This document shows positions 17,567 through 26,760 of a stretch of DNA of 34,362 nt, piece by piece. A program made the position numbers and the translations under genes. A model generated the notes under the pieces. The model was not told the origin of the DNA. It ran no database searches and saw only the letters and a list, made by a program, of their open reading frames with translations. The stretch's first letter is position 1, and each line of letters opens with the position of its first letter. Source of the DNA: an uncultured Streptococcus sp. (GTDB taxonomy: Bacteria > Bacillota > Bacilli > Lactobacillales > Streptococcaceae); the NCBI RefSeq assembly GCF_943912555.1, contig NZ_CALTUR010000005.1, positions 1 through 34,362 on the forward strand, in the 5' to 3' direction.

Positions 17567-17770
17567 ATGAAAATCACACTTATACCTGAACGCTGCATTG
17601 CCTGTGGGCTTTGCCAAACTTATTCTGAATTATTTGATTACCACGATAATGGAATCGTGCGTTTTTACGATGACCCTGACCAACTAGAAAAAGAAATTTC
17701 TCCTAGCCAGGACGTCGTAGAAGCTGTTAGAAACTGTCCGACACGTGCCTTGATTAAAGATCAACACTAA
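17567..17770 (+). CDS. fdx: Small ferredoxin, single Fe-S cluster
   Basis: 67 residues. Cys10, Cys13 and Cys16 (RCIACGLC) and Cys57 followed by Pro (RNCPTRA) would bind one [4Fe-4S] cluster, as in monocluster bacterial ferredoxins. The partner reductase cannot be told. The start is the ATG at 17567; the open frame extends 41 codons upstream, but that part is the reverse side of the SAG1386-type gene and of the promoter. No Shine-Dalgarno is present. Convergent with the GT2 gene. Between them (17771-17833) I see no clear terminator. Confidence 0.9.
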   Translation: MKITLIPERCIACGLCQTYSELFDYHDNGIVRFYDDPDQLEKEISPSQDVVEAVRNCPTRALIKDQH

Positions 17771-17833
17771 TCTCTCATAGTAAATTGACAAGAACGTTTC
17801 ACTCTTTCTAGTTTAGCATATTTCCATACAAAA

Positions 17834-18799
17834 TTATAGTCTTTTCACTTTATTTTTTTCTGTAAAATCAGGGAGGTCACTTTTTTCTTTGATAAGATAA
17901 AGTGGTCTTTTTTTAGTCTCTAGATAAATCTTACTGATGTACTTGCCAAGAATCCCAATGGTCAGGAGTTGAATGCCCCCAAGAAAGAGAATAACTGCCA
18001 TCAAAGAGGTCCAACCTGATGTCGGATTGCCCAAAATGAGGGTCCGAACCACAACAAAAAAGGTCATAAGCAAAGAAATAAAACAAGATAGGAGACCAGC
18101 TACGAAGGCTATAATCAGGGGAAAATCTGAAAAATTAACAATCCCTTCAATGGAGTAGAAAAAAAGTTGCCTAAAACTCCAACTGGTCTTGCCAGCCTGC
18201 CTTTCGACATTTGGATAGTCCAGATAGTGGGTTTTAAAACCGACCCAGGCAAAGAGACCCTTTGAAAAACGATTGGACTCAGTCAAGCTTAAAATGGAAT
18301 CTACTACAGACCGTCTCATCATGCGAAAATCACGGACACCTGACGGCAGGGCTACTGGACTAATTTTTTGCATAAGGCGGTAAAAGAGATTAGCACAAAA
18401 ACTGCGAAAGAAGGGTTCTCCCGCCCGACTAGTTCTCCTTGTTCCAACACAGTCCAAATCTGCATTTTGGTCTAGTAAGGCTTTCATCTCAAGCAACATA
18501 CTAGGAGGATCTTGGAGGTCTGCATCCATCACCACCACCAAATCTCCTGTTGCATACTGCAAACCTGCATAAAGAGCAGCTTCTTTGCCAAAATTTCGTG
18601 AAAACGAGAGATAGTGTACCGCAGGATTTTGCTCCCGATAGGACTTTAAAAGTTTCAAGGTCCCATCACTCGATCCATCATCGACAAAGACATACTCGAT
18701 TTCTGTTTCCAAATCTGGAAGTAAAGCTTCCAAAGCCTGATAAAAAAGAGGAAGTACTTCCTCTTCGTTTAAACAGGGGACAATGATTGACATCACCAT
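17834..18799 (-). CDS. Family 2 glycosyltransferase, DPM1/GtrB-like
   Basis: About 321 residues from the ATG at 18799. The GT-A domain begins MVMSIIVPCLNEEEVLPLF, with VFVDDGSSDGT and the DADLQDPP metal-binding motif. The C-terminus has two membrane helices (FSDFPLIIAFVAGLLSCFIS and MAVILFLGGIQLLTIGILGK). This architecture belongs to enzymes that load a sugar on undecaprenyl phosphate for later transfer outside the cell; the sugar and acceptor are unknown. The chosen ATG lies 2 bases after the galE stop; an ATG at 18793 is an equal alternative, while the longer frame overlapping galE lacks a ribosome site. Cotranscription with galE suggests a galactose- or glucose-derived donor. Confidence 0.88.
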   Translation of the reverse strand: MVMSIIVPCLNEEEVLPLFYQALEALLPDLETEIEYVFVDDGSSDGTLKLLKSYREQNPAVHYLSFSRNFGKEAALYAGLQYATGDLVVVMDADLQDPPSMLLEMKALLDQNADLDCVGTRRTSRAGEPFFRSFCANLFYRLMQKISPVALPSGVRDFRMMRRSVVDSILSLTESNRFSKGLFAWVGFKTHYLDYPNVERQAGKTSWSFRQLFFYSIEGIVNFSDFPLIIAFVAGLLSCFISLLMTFFVVVRTLILGNPTSGWTSLMAVILFLGGIQLLTIGILGKYISKIYLETKKRPLYLIKEKSDLPDFTEKNKVKRL

Positions 18800-18800
18800 C

Positions 18801-19820
18801 TTAGTCTTCAAATCCATTTGGATGCTTACTTTGCCAACGCCATGCGTCTTCACACATTTGGGTGATGCCGAGTTCTGCTTCCCAGCCCAGTTCTGCTTTG
18901 GCTTTTGCAGGATCTGAATAGCAGGCCGCGATATCTCCTGGGCGACGGTCTACGATGCGGTAAGGAATTGGGCGCCCCACTGCTTTTTCCATGTTTTGGA
19001 TAATTTCAAGAACAGAATAGCCTTTACCTGTTCCAAGGTTATAAACGTTTAGACCTGAACCTTTTTGGATTTTTTTCAGAGCTGCAACGTGACCTTTAGC
19101 CAAATCGACAACGTGGATATAGTCACGAACACCAGTTCCGTCTTCCGTATCGTAATCGTCTCCAAACACTTGCACTTGCTCTAATTTTCCAACGGCTACT
19201 TGAGTCACATATGGCAAGAGATTATTTGGAATACCGTTTGGATTTTCTCCCAAATCACCACTCTCATGGGCTCCGATTGGGTTAAAGTAACGAAGTAAGA
19301 CCACATTCCATTCTGAGTCTGCCTTGTAGATATCTGTCAAAATTTCCTCTAGCATAAGCTTAGTGCGACCGTATGGATTGGTCACTGAAAGTGGGAAATC
19401 TTCCAAGATGGGTACTGTGTGCGGATCTCCGTAAACTGTCGCAGAAGAACTGAAAATGATGTTTTTACAATTGTTTTCTTCCATAGCTTTTAGAAGACTG
19501 ACAGTTCCTGCGATATTGTTGTCATAGTAGGCAAGAGGAATACGGGTAGATTCACCGACAGCCTTCAAGCCAGCGAAGTGAATGACCCCTGTTGGTTCTT
19601 CTTGCTTGAAAATATCTCTGAGGGTATCTGTGTCACGAATATCTGCCTCATAGAAAGGCACTTCAACTCCTGTAATTCTCTCAACAACTTCTAAACTTTT
19701 ACGATTGCTGTTGACAAGGTTATCCACCACAACAACCTGATGACCTGCTTGGATTAACTCAATAACTGTGTGAGTTCCAATAAAACCTGCTCCACCCGTT
19801 ACCAAAATCTTTTCTTGCAT
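18801..19820 (-). CDS. galE: UDP-glucose 4-epimerase
   Basis: 339 residues, extended SDR. The NAD site is GGAGFIG (9-15); Ser124-Ser126 with Tyr150 and Lys154 (NPYGRTK) give the catalytic set. It interconverts UDP-glucose and UDP-galactose. No Leloir genes (galK, galT) are nearby, so it more likely serves surface polysaccharide synthesis together with the downstream GT2. GGAAAG precedes the ATG. Confidence 0.95.
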   Translation of the reverse strand: MQEKILVTGGAGFIGTHTVIELIQAGHQVVVVDNLVNSNRKSLEVVERITGVEVPFYEADIRDTDTLRDIFKQEEPTGVIHFAGLKAVGESTRIPLAYYDNNIAGTVSLLKAMEENNCKNIIFSSSATVYGDPHTVPILEDFPLSVTNPYGRTKLMLEEILTDIYKADSEWNVVLLRYFNPIGAHESGDLGENPNGIPNNLLPYVTQVAVGKLEQVQVFGDDYDTEDGTGVRDYIHVVDLAKGHVAALKKIQKGSGLNVYNLGTGKGYSVLEIIQNMEKAVGRPIPYRIVDRRPGDIAACYSDPAKAKAELGWEAELGITQMCEDAWRWQSKHPNGFED

Positions 19821-19853
19821 CTTCTTTCCTCGATTCTCGGATTATTGTTTCTT

Positions 19854-19881
19854 ATTTTACCATTTTTGATAGGGAATGTCA
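19854..19881 (-). promoter_or_regulatory. galE promoter
   Basis: Minus strand: TGACAT (19881-19876), 16-base spacer, TAAAAT (19859-19854) with TGG extension. It sits between galE and the BOX element. Confidence 0.6.
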
Positions 19882-19924
19882 TTTGCCATCCTAGAGGGGG
19901 GGATAAAATTTCAGTAAAATACTT

Positions 19925-20125
19925 ATACTCTTCGAAAATCTCTTCAAATCACGTCAACGTCACCTTGCCATGGGTTGGTATGGTTACTGACTTCGTCAGT
20001 TCTATCCACAACCTCAAAGCAGTGTTTTGAGCTGACTTCATCAGCTCTATCTACAACCTCAAAGCAGTGCTTTGAGCAGCCCGCGGATAGTTTCCTAGTT
20101 TGTTCTTTGATTTTCATTGAGTATT
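19925..20125 (+). repeat. BOX element (boxA-boxB-boxB-boxC)
   Basis: Plus-strand orientation: boxA ATACTCTTCGAAAATCTCTT at 19925, two boxB units (about 19985-20080), and boxC ending TTTGATTTTCATTGAGTATT at 20125. It fills most of the 303-base gap between galE and the oxidase, and its last bases overlap the oxidase stop codon region at 20124. Confidence 0.93.
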
Positions 20126-21227
20126 ATTCACTTTTTACTCGTTTGACATAGTTTTCAATTGGATAATTTAGAGGGTTCAAGGTCAACTCCTTGCCTTGGA
20201 TCAGTTGAGCTAGATGGTAACCAATGATAGGACCAGTTGTGAGGCCTGATGAACCTAGTCCACTGGCTGCATAGACACCTGCCAATTCTGGCACCTGCCC
20301 AAAGAAAGGCGAGAAATCACTGGTATAGGCACGGACTCCCACACGCTCAGCCCTTGAAGTCGATTTAGCTAAAACTGGATAGTTGGGCAAGGCTGCCTCC
20401 TCCATTTGTTTGAGCAAGATTTTATCTACCGTCAAATCAAATCCCATATCATTTTCATGGGTAGCGCCTAGGGATAATTTCCCACCTGCAAAAGGAATCA
20501 AATCCCACTCCCCTTCTGGCATGACAACAGGGTAAGCTTCCATGTCTTGGGCAAGTTGATAATCTCGGAGTTGCCCCTTTTGGGGACGAACATCTACTTC
20601 ATAACCTAAAGACTCTAACAGGTGTCCCAACCAAGCTCCCGTCGCCAAAATAACCTGATCAAACACCTCTTCGTCAATCTGATAACCTGATGCTAAAGGT
20701 GTCAGAGTTACTTTTTCTTTTACCAGCTTGATCTGACTGGCTTCCAGCAAACGAGTCACTAAGAGTTGACCATCTACTCTCGCTCCACCAGAAGCATAGA
20801 GCAAGCGATCAAATCCCTGCAAACCAGGGAATAATTCATTAGCTGATGCTTGGTCCAGAATGGCTAATTGCCCTATCAAGGGAGATTCTTCTCTGCGCTG
20901 GAGGGCTAGTTGATAAAATTCTTCCAACTTAGTTTCATCCTTTTTCAGGAGAAAGACTCCCGAACGCTGGTAAAAGTCGATTTCTTGCCCTGACTTCTCT
21001 AAATCAGCTAATAAATCCACATAAAAGTCAGCCCCCAAGCGCGCCATTTTATACCAGGCCTTATTGCGGCGTTTGGAAAACCAGGGGCTGATAATTCCTG
21101 CTGCGGCCTTGGTAGCCTGACCCTGTCCATGGTCAAAAACGGTCACCTCTAGGTCACTTTCTTTCGAGAGGTAGTAGGCAGCTGTTGCTCCCACAATTCC
21201 TGCTCCGATAATAGCAACTTTTTTCAT
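20124..21227 (-). CDS. FAD-dependent oxidoreductase, DadA/DAO family
   Basis: 367 residues from the ATG at 21227. The N-terminal FAD site is VAIIGAGIVGATAAYYL; the substrate region has the DAO-type FVDxDGQL-like segment ARVDGQLLVT and the C-terminal GVYAASGLGSSGLTTGP. It would oxidise a D-amino acid or glycine-like amine; the substrate is not known. A GTG three codons upstream (21236) is possible but lacks spacing for a ribosome site, while AGAAAG suits the ATG. It follows the Nif3-like gene by 16 bases in the trmK operon. Its stop lies at the BOX boundary. Confidence 0.88.
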   Translation of the reverse strand: MKKVAIIGAGIVGATAAYYLSKESDLEVTVFDHGQGQATKAAAGIISPWFSKRRNKAWYKMARLGADFYVDLLADLEKSGQEIDFYQRSGVFLLKKDETKLEEFYQLALQRREESPLIGQLAILDQASANELFPGLQGFDRLLYASGGARVDGQLLVTRLLEASQIKLVKEKVTLTPLASGYQIDEEVFDQVILATGAWLGHLLESLGYEVDVRPQKGQLRDYQLAQDMEAYPVVMPEGEWDLIPFAGGKLSLGATHENDMGFDLTVDKILLKQMEEAALPNYPVLAKSTSRAERVGVRAYTSDFSPFFGQVPELAGVYAASGLGSSGLTTGPIIGYHLAQLIQGKELTLNPLNYPIENYVKRVKSE

Positions 21228-21243
21228 TGTTTTCACTTTCTAA

Positions 21244-22041
21244 CTAGATATGGTGGAAAGGATTGGTCGATGCTTGACTAGGTACAATATCAATAGTCCA
21301 GCCACTTTCTCCTTTCCATTGACTAAGGAATGCTGCGATTTTTTCCACAAAAAGCACTTCAATATAGTGACCTGGGTCCAATGCTAGCAAGCCATCAGAC
21401 AACATATCCTGGGCAGTGTGATAGTAAATATCACCAGTGATATAGACATCCGCTCCTTTAGCTAAAGCATCCTTATAGAAAGACTGCCCGCTTCCACCAC
21501 AGATGGCCACTCTTGAAATAGACTTCTGCAAATCACTCTCTTGATAATGCACCATTCGAAGGCTATCTAAACCAAAGACTTGCTTGACATTCTGGGCCAA
21601 TTCCCCAAATGTCTGAGGCTGAACATTTCCAATACGACCAATTCCACGTTCTGGACCTGTCTCCTGTAGATAGGTCGTTTCCTCAATACCTAACATCTGA
21701 CAGAACCAATCATTGAGGCCATTTTCAACGATGTCAATATTGGTATGGCTGACATAAACTGCGATATCATGCTTGATGAGATCAATGTAAATCTGATTTT
21801 GCGGACGGCTGGCTACCAAATCCTTGATGGGACGGAAAATCGGCGCGTGCTTGACGATAATCAAATTCACACCCTTTTCAATAGCTTCAGTCACCGTTTC
21901 TTCACGAATATCGAGAGCCACCATGACACTTTGGATATCCTTGTCCAAAGTGCCAATTTGCAGACCACGACTGTCTCCCTCTATGGAAAATTCCTGAGGG
22001 CAAAAGGCTTCATATGCGTTAATTACTTCACTTGCTAACAT
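21244..22041 (-). CDS. Nif3-like dinuclear metal center protein
   Basis: 265 residues, the short form without the inserted CutA-like domain. C-terminal ligands [11 protein letters not shown] (His and Glu of the HxxxE motif) and the SHTNID Asp are present. The usual N-terminal HHPxxF is IVKHAPIF here: the first His is Lys64 and only His65 is kept, so the metal site may differ. Nif3 proteins are hexameric GTP cyclohydrolase I type 2-like enzymes of unclear role. It overlaps trmK by 14 bases, a conserved pairing. Confidence 0.9.
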   Translation of the reverse strand: MLASEVINAYEAFCPQEFSIEGDSRGLQIGTLDKDIQSVMVALDIREETVTEAIEKGVNLIIVKHAPIFRPIKDLVASRPQNQIYIDLIKHDIAVYVSHTNIDIVENGLNDWFCQMLGIEETTYLQETGPERGIGRIGNVQPQTFGELAQNVKQVFGLDSLRMVHYQESDLQKSISRVAICGGSGQSFYKDALAKGADVYITGDIYYHTAQDMLSDGLLALDPGHYIEVLFVEKIAAFLSQWKGESGWTIDIVPSQASTNPFHHI

Positions 22042-22705
22042 GGAGCACCTCCTTGATGGCTTGAATTTTATGAGCTAGAACTTGACGTTCCTCCAGATTT
22101 TTTTCTGGGATTTGTCCGAGGGCAAACTCTAGCTTAACAGCTTCTTTTTGCCACTTTTGGACAAAGACTGGGCTGACTTCTTTAGACAAGATAGGTCCAA
22201 AGCGAACATCACTGGCTAATAACTTCATTTGTCCCGCTTCCACCACCAAAATCTCATAAAACTTACCAGCTTCTTCTAGAATACTTTCTGCCACAATCTG
22301 AAAACCATTGTCTTGCAACCAAATGCGCAAGTCGTCTTCACGATTATTGGGCTGGAGGATCAATCGTTCTACATTAGCTAACTTGTCCAAGCCTTCTTCT
22401 AATATCCTAGCAATCAAACGGCCGCCCATGCCAGCAATGGTAATTACAGACACTTGGTCTGTCTCTTCAAAGGCTGCCAAGCCATTGGCTAAACGGACTT
22501 GAATTTTCTCCTTTAACCCGTGACTTTCAACATTTTTAACCGCGGACTGGTGGGGGCCTTCTACGACCTCACCTGCAATGGCACTTTCGATTTGGCCTCT
22601 TTCGACTAACTCGATAGGCAAATAAGCATGGTCACTCCCCACATCTAGCAAAATGGCTCCCTGTGGCACAAAGGAAGCCACCAATTCTAATCTCTTTGAA
22701 ATCAT
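22028..22705 (-). CDS. trmK: tRNA (adenine(22)-N(1))-methyltransferase TrmK
   Basis: 225 residues. The SAM-binding motif is [16 protein letters not shown] (about 18-33), followed by GEVVEGP and the catalytic-loop region [16 protein letters not shown], all typical of TrmK, which methylates A22 in tRNA-Ser and others. First gene of a trmK-nif3-oxidase operon, with GTGAGAGAAG before the ATG and an extended -10 promoter upstream. Confidence 0.95.
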   Translation of the reverse strand: MISKRLELVASFVPQGAILLDVGSDHAYLPIELVERGQIESAIAGEVVEGPHQSAVKNVESHGLKEKIQVRLANGLAAFEETDQVSVITIAGMGGRLIARILEEGLDKLANVERLILQPNNREDDLRIWLQDNGFQIVAESILEEAGKFYEILVVEAGQMKLLASDVRFGPILSKEVSPVFVQKWQKEAVKLEFALGQIPEKNLEERQVLAHKIQAIKEVLHVSK

Positions 22706-22738
22706 CTTCTCTCACTTTCCAAAACTCTATTCCCTCTT

Positions 22739-22747
22739 ATTATACCA
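22739..22747 (-). promoter_or_regulatory. trmK operon promoter, extended -10
   Basis: Minus-strand TGG-TATAAT (-10 at 22744-22739), 33 bases before the ATG; the -35 region is poor. Confidence 0.6.
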
Positions 22748-22771
22748 CATTTCAGCCAGCACTCCTGCACC

Positions 22772-22802
22772 TAAAAAGACCGCAATCCACAGATTGCAGC
22801 CT
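22772..22802 (-). terminator. Terminator of the P-type ATPase gene
   Basis: 10-bp stem 22801-22792 with 22787-22778 including two G-U pairs on the minus strand, loop TGTG, T-run. Confidence 0.85.
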
Positions 22803-22806
22803 TCCT

Positions 22807-25143
22807 TTATTTTCTAGCTTGATAACGACTGGTTAGAATGAAAATCACGGTAAAGACCAACATCATGGCTCCATAAACAGGTAGCGTTTGTCCTGTAAGT
22901 GTCGCAATTTCAAGCAGTTTTTGGATCCTTGGGAAGAGAGCTGTGGCTAGGAAGCCTCCTACTGACCAAACAATCAAGAGGACACGCCATAGGGTAAATG
23001 GCATGCAGGCTCTAAATACAGATAAGAAACCAATTGACCCCAAGAGATAATAGAGTAGGGTTGAGATTTCTAACTCAGACCAACCTTGACTACTTCCAAA
23101 TATTTTCACAAAGAGAACACTGAACACGACCATGAGAGCACTTGGTAGGGCACGAAGCATGGATCTTCTGAGGAAGTTTGGCTCGACAGGTTTGATATTT
23201 CGCTCAAAAGTCAAAACGAATGGTGGGAAACCTTCCACAAACTGGTCAATCATGGTAATTTGAATAGGAATGAAGGGGAAAATCAAGATCCACTCAGACC
23301 GACCTAGTAAAGCACTGGCGATACAGATAACTGCGAGCAAGAAAGAATAGATGGTCTTTATCAAGAAAATCGGGGCGATGTGGGCAATGTTATTGACCAC
23401 CCGACGACCTTCAAAGAGAATCTCAGGAACATCATTAAAGTCTGAGTTCAAGAGAACCAGATTGGCAATCTGACGAGTCGCTGGATCCCCTTCCGCCATT
23501 ACGATAGAACAATCCGCCTCACGAAGGGCCAAGATATCATTAACCCCGTCCCCTGTCATAGCTGTTGTATGACCCGCTTTTTTCAGCGTTTGGATGATGA
23601 GTTTCTTTTGATGGGGGGAAACACGTCCGAAAATAGCTGTCTCCTCAGCCATAGCAACCAATTCCTCATCCGTGATTTTTGAGCAATCGACATAGCTGTC
23701 ATATTCCGCAAAACCAGCCTTCTGGGCAATGCTGGACACCGTAACTGGATTGTCACCAGAGATAATTTTGAGGCCCACTTCCTGAGAACGGAGATAGTCC
23801 AGCGTCTCTGCTGCTCCCTCTCGAATCGGGTCCAAGATTTCCAGCAAGGCTAGAGCCTGAATATCAGATGGTTTCTGTGGTTTGTGATGGTCTAATTTCT
23901 CCTGACTGAGAGCTAAAACCAAGACACGTGACCCTCTCTCCAAGGCCTCTCTGGCTTCAGGGACTTCAGAATCCAGCAACATCTCAGGCGCCCCTAAGAA
24001 AACTGTTCCCAAACCTTCTAACTCCATGGCTCCCCACTTGCGGTCGCTAGAAAAGGGAAGATTCGAAAGCATAGGGTAGGCTACTTGACCTTGGAAACGC
24101 TGGCGAATAGCTTGAGCTGTTGGATTCTTATCCTCACTATGGGCTATATAGCTAGTCAAAACGCTTGCAATAGCCTCTTCACCATAAGTGTCCGTCAGCG
24201 GAAGAACAGCCTCTACCTGCATCTTTCCTTGGGTGATGGTACCCGTCTTGTCCAGACAGAGCATATCCACGCGCGCCAAGGTCTCAACAGAGTACATCTC
24301 CTGCACTAAGACCTTTTTCAAACCCAACTTAATCACCGCAGTCAAGAGCGAAGTAATGGTCAAAAGGGCAATTCCCTTAGGTAACATCCCCAAAAGGGCC
24401 GTCGACGAATTTACAACGGATGACTTAAGGGGCAAGCCTTTAAAAAGCAAGGCTTCCAGCAAGAGAGCCAGACCAAAAGGAATGATAATCTTTCCAGTAA
24501 AACCTGCTAACTTGTCCAGCGATTTCATGATACGAGAGTTGATTGGTTTAACGGTCTTGGCCTCCAGCATGAGTTTGGCAGCATAGTTGTCTGCACCGAC
24601 ATGGTGAACTTGAGCTAAAACTGACCCACTAGCCAAGAAACTTCCAGACAAAAGCAAGGCATCAACTTCCTTTTGCACCAAATCACTTTCCCCCGTTAAC
24701 ATGGCTTCATTGACTTCCGCAAAGCCTTCCAAAACCAAGGCATCACTAGGAATCTGCTCTCCTGCAGACAAACGAATGACATCTCCTAACACCAATTCTT
24801 CAGGATTGAGAGCCACTTCTTGGCCATCACGAATAGTCTTAACCTTTTCCTTGGTCATAAGATTGAGCTTGTCCACCATGTGTTTGGCTCGTAGCTCGGT
24901 CACAATTCCAGAAAAAGCGTTAAAGCAGATAACAGCAAAGAAGACCAGATTGCTCCAAGCCTGCACAAAGGCAAGGGCCAAAGCAATGGCAAAGTTCAAA
25001 GCGTTAAAAAGGGTAAAGACATTTCGTTTAACGATTTGCCAAGTGCTGGTACTGGCCGAAGCAGTAAAATCATTGACCAAGCCCTTAGCCTGTCTTTCCG
25101 TAACTTCTCTTTGGGTTAATCCCATAATCTTATTTTTATCCAT
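22807..25143 (-). CDS. Cation-transporting P-type ATPase, CtpE-like
   Basis: 778 residues from the ATG at 25143 (four more if the ATG at 25155 is used; neither has a Shine-Dalgarno). The A-domain has TGES (150-153), the phosphorylation site DKTGTIT has Asp298, and the hinge has TGDGVND. About eight to ten membrane helices. In M4 the usual PEGL is GMLPKGIALLT, placing it outside well-characterised P2 Ca2+ pumps and close to the CtpE group, for which calcium has been reported in mycobacteria. Ion here is not known. There are no N-terminal metal-binding CxxC domains, so copper or cadmium is unlikely. Divergent from the acyltransferase. Confidence 0.9.
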   Translation of the reverse strand: MDKNKIMGLTQREVTERQAKGLVNDFTASASTSTWQIVKRNVFTLFNALNFAIALALAFVQAWSNLVFFAVICFNAFSGIVTELRAKHMVDKLNLMTKEKVKTIRDGQEVALNPEELVLGDVIRLSAGEQIPSDALVLEGFAEVNEAMLTGESDLVQKEVDALLLSGSFLASGSVLAQVHHVGADNYAAKLMLEAKTVKPINSRIMKSLDKLAGFTGKIIIPFGLALLLEALLFKGLPLKSSVVNSSTALLGMLPKGIALLTITSLLTAVIKLGLKKVLVQEMYSVETLARVDMLCLDKTGTITQGKMQVEAVLPLTDTYGEEAIASVLTSYIAHSEDKNPTAQAIRQRFQGQVAYPMLSNLPFSSDRKWGAMELEGLGTVFLGAPEMLLDSEVPEAREALERGSRVLVLALSQEKLDHHKPQKPSDIQALALLEILDPIREGAAETLDYLRSQEVGLKIISGDNPVTVSSIAQKAGFAEYDSYVDCSKITDEELVAMAEETAIFGRVSPHQKKLIIQTLKKAGHTTAMTGDGVNDILALREADCSIVMAEGDPATRQIANLVLLNSDFNDVPEILFEGRRVVNNIAHIAPIFLIKTIYSFLLAVICIASALLGRSEWILIFPFIPIQITMIDQFVEGFPPFVLTFERNIKPVEPNFLRRSMLRALPSALMVVFSVLFVKIFGSSQGWSELEISTLLYYLLGSIGFLSVFRACMPFTLWRVLLIVWSVGGFLATALFPRIQKLLEIATLTGQTLPVYGAMMLVFTVIFILTSRYQARK

Positions 25144-25216
25144 AAATTCTATCATATCATTTTTTCTAAAAGAATTCTAATCTCATCCCAAATATGGACC
25201 TGGTCAAGGGAAAAGT

Positions 25217-25245
25217 TTGCCAGCCCTCCTTTGATAAGGTATAAT
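25217..25245 (+). promoter_or_regulatory. Acyltransferase gene promoter
   Basis: TTGCCA (25217-25222), 17-base spacer, TATAAT (25240-25245); the leader is about 25 bases with AAGGAG. Confidence 0.75.
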
Positions 25246-25275
25246 AATAACAAGAAAATAATCGAAGGAGATCGC

Positions 25276-26025
25276 ATGTTTTATACTTATTTACGTGGAT
25301 TGGTTGTCTTGCTCCTCTGGTCCATCAATGGCAATGCCCACTATCATAATACTGATAAAATTCCTAATCAAGATGAAAATTATATTTTGGTTGCGCCTCA
25401 CCGCACTTGGTGGGATCCAGTTTACATGGCCTTTGCGACCAAGCCAAAACAATTTATCTTTATGGCTAAAAAAGAACTCTTCACCAACCGTATCTTTGGG
25501 TGGTGGATTCGTATGTGTGGTGCCTTTCCTATTGACCGTGAAAATCCTAGCGCCTCAGCCATCAAATATCCTATCAATGTTCTCAAAAAAAGTGATCGCT
25601 CTCTCATCATGTTTCCAAGTGGGAGCCGTCATTCAAACGATGTCAAGGGTGGAGTTACCCTGATTGCCAAAATGGCCAAGGTCCGTATCATGCCTGTTAC
25701 CTACACAGGTCCCATGACTTTGAAGGGCTTAGTTAGCCGTGAACGTGTCGATATGAACTTTGGAAATCCAATCGATATTTCAGATATCAAGAAAATGAAT
25801 GATGAAGGCATTGAAACAGTCGCCAATCGTATCCAATCAGAATTTCAACGTCTAGACGACGAAACGAAACAATGGCACAATGATAAAAAACCAAACCCAC
25901 TCTGGTGGCTTATCCGTATCCCTGCCCTCATCCTTGCCATTATCCTCGCTATCCTAACCATCATCTTTAGCTTTATCGCAAGCTTCGTATGGAATCCAGA
26001 TAAGAAGAGAGAGGCTCTTGGCTAA
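25276..26025 (+). CDS. Lysophospholipid acyltransferase, PlsC-like
   Basis: 249 residues from the ATG at 25276, which follows GAAGGAG; an upstream in-frame ATG at 25231 lies inside the promoter. The acyltransferase motif is APHRTWWDPVY (HxxxxD), with FPSGSRHS as the glycerophosphate-binding block. Hydrophobic segments occur near the N-terminus and as a clear C-terminal membrane helix (ALILAILAILTIIF region). It would acylate lysophosphatidic acid or a related lipid at the membrane; a second, more standard plsC probably exists elsewhere. Ends at a bidirectional terminator. Confidence 0.88.
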   Translation: MFYTYLRGLVVLLLWSINGNAHYHNTDKIPNQDENYILVAPHRTWWDPVYMAFATKPKQFIFMAKKELFTNRIFGWWIRMCGAFPIDRENPSASAIKYPINVLKKSDRSLIMFPSGSRHSNDVKGGVTLIAKMAKVRIMPVTYTGPMTLKGLVSRERVDMNFGNPIDISDIKKMNDEGIETVANRIQSEFQRLDDETKQWHNDKKPNPLWWLIRIPALILAIILAILTIIFSFIASFVWNPDKKREALG

Positions 26026-26036
26026 AAAATACAACA

Positions 26037-26070
26037 ATCCCTTGGCAAAAGCCAAGGGATAATTCTTTTA
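26037..26070. terminator. Bidirectional terminator between acyltransferase and esterase genes
   Basis: Perfect 10-bp stem ATCCCTTGGC/GCCAAGGGAT (26037-26046 with 26051-26060), loop AAAA, T-rich on both sides; the plus-strand tail overlaps the esterase stop. Confidence 0.85.
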
Positions 26071-26760
26071 TTCGATTTTCCATTTTTGGGCCAACCAGCT
26101 AGAAAAAGCTAGAAATCGCTCATCCACTTGTTCATGGTGCCCATAAGGGTCAAAGACAAACTGGCCGTTCGGATAGCATTTCTGAAGACTTGTATGGATC
26201 TGCTCAGCATAGGCTGGTGCTTGAGCCAAGCGATTAGTATGATGAGCTCCTTCTGTTTGACCGTTCTGTAAATACAGCAAACAGTCCAAATTTTTCACAT
26301 TTTCTTCCTTGCAGTAAGTCACAAAATCAGGATACCAAAAGGAACCGCAGATGGAGAAGACACAGGAAACCTTGTCAAAGCTGAAAAGACTGTAGACTGC
26401 CGCCAAGCCACCTAGTGAATAACCTCCGTAGGCAAGGCGATTTTCATCCAAACGATAAAGCGACTGCAACTTGTCTAAAAGGCCTCCAAATAAATGATCA
26501 TGATAGACCTTGGCCTGACCTCCAAAATCTGGAGCTCCCTCTCTCAGAGCCGATGTCGTCCAGGGAGTGTAGTCGGCTAAGCGATTTTTAGAGGTCAGTC
26601 CCACTAAAATCATAGATTCGGAAAGGGACGATAGGAAGTCCAAGTTTCCATCATTCAATAAAATAGCTGGATAGGTTTGATTGAGGTCGTAGTTAGAAGG
26701 AAGGCTGATTTTGACTTGAATTCCTTCCCAATCAAACTCATTATTTATTGATAAAATCAT
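26068..26760 (-). CDS. Alpha/beta hydrolase, Fes/BesA-like siderophore esterase
   Basis: 230 residues from the ATG at 26760, which overlaps the binding-protein gene by 20 bases; a TTG further upstream is rejected. The nucleophile is Ser115 in GGYSLGG and the His is in DPYGHHEQ (208-209). The family signature YTPWTTSALREGAPDFGG is like that of PF00756 esterases such as IroE, Fes and BesA. No signal peptide, so it acts in the cytosol. As the last gene of an iron ABC operon it most likely cleaves an imported catecholate siderophore to free the iron. This substrate is inferred from the neighbours and the family. Confidence 0.85.
   Translation of the reverse strand: MILSINNEFDWEGIQVKISLPSNYDLNQTYPAILLNDGNLDFLSSLSESMILVGLTSKNRLADYTPWTTSALREGAPDFGGQAKVYHDHLFGGLLDKLQSLYRLDENRLAYGGYSLGGLAAVYSLFSFDKVSCVFSICGSFWYPDFVTYCKEENVKNLDCLLYLQNGQTEGAHHTNRLAQAPAYAEQIHTSLQKCYPNGQFVFDPYGHHEQVDERFLAFSSWLAQKWKIE

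Noticed and set aside
19770..20030. 86-codon plus-strand open frame
   Set aside because: Runs through the galE promoter and the BOX element; no ribosome site.
25160..25215. Promoter for the P-type ATPase (TTGACC and TAGAAT motifs)
   Set aside because: Spacings of 22 bases or more do not make a credible promoter; left unannotated.
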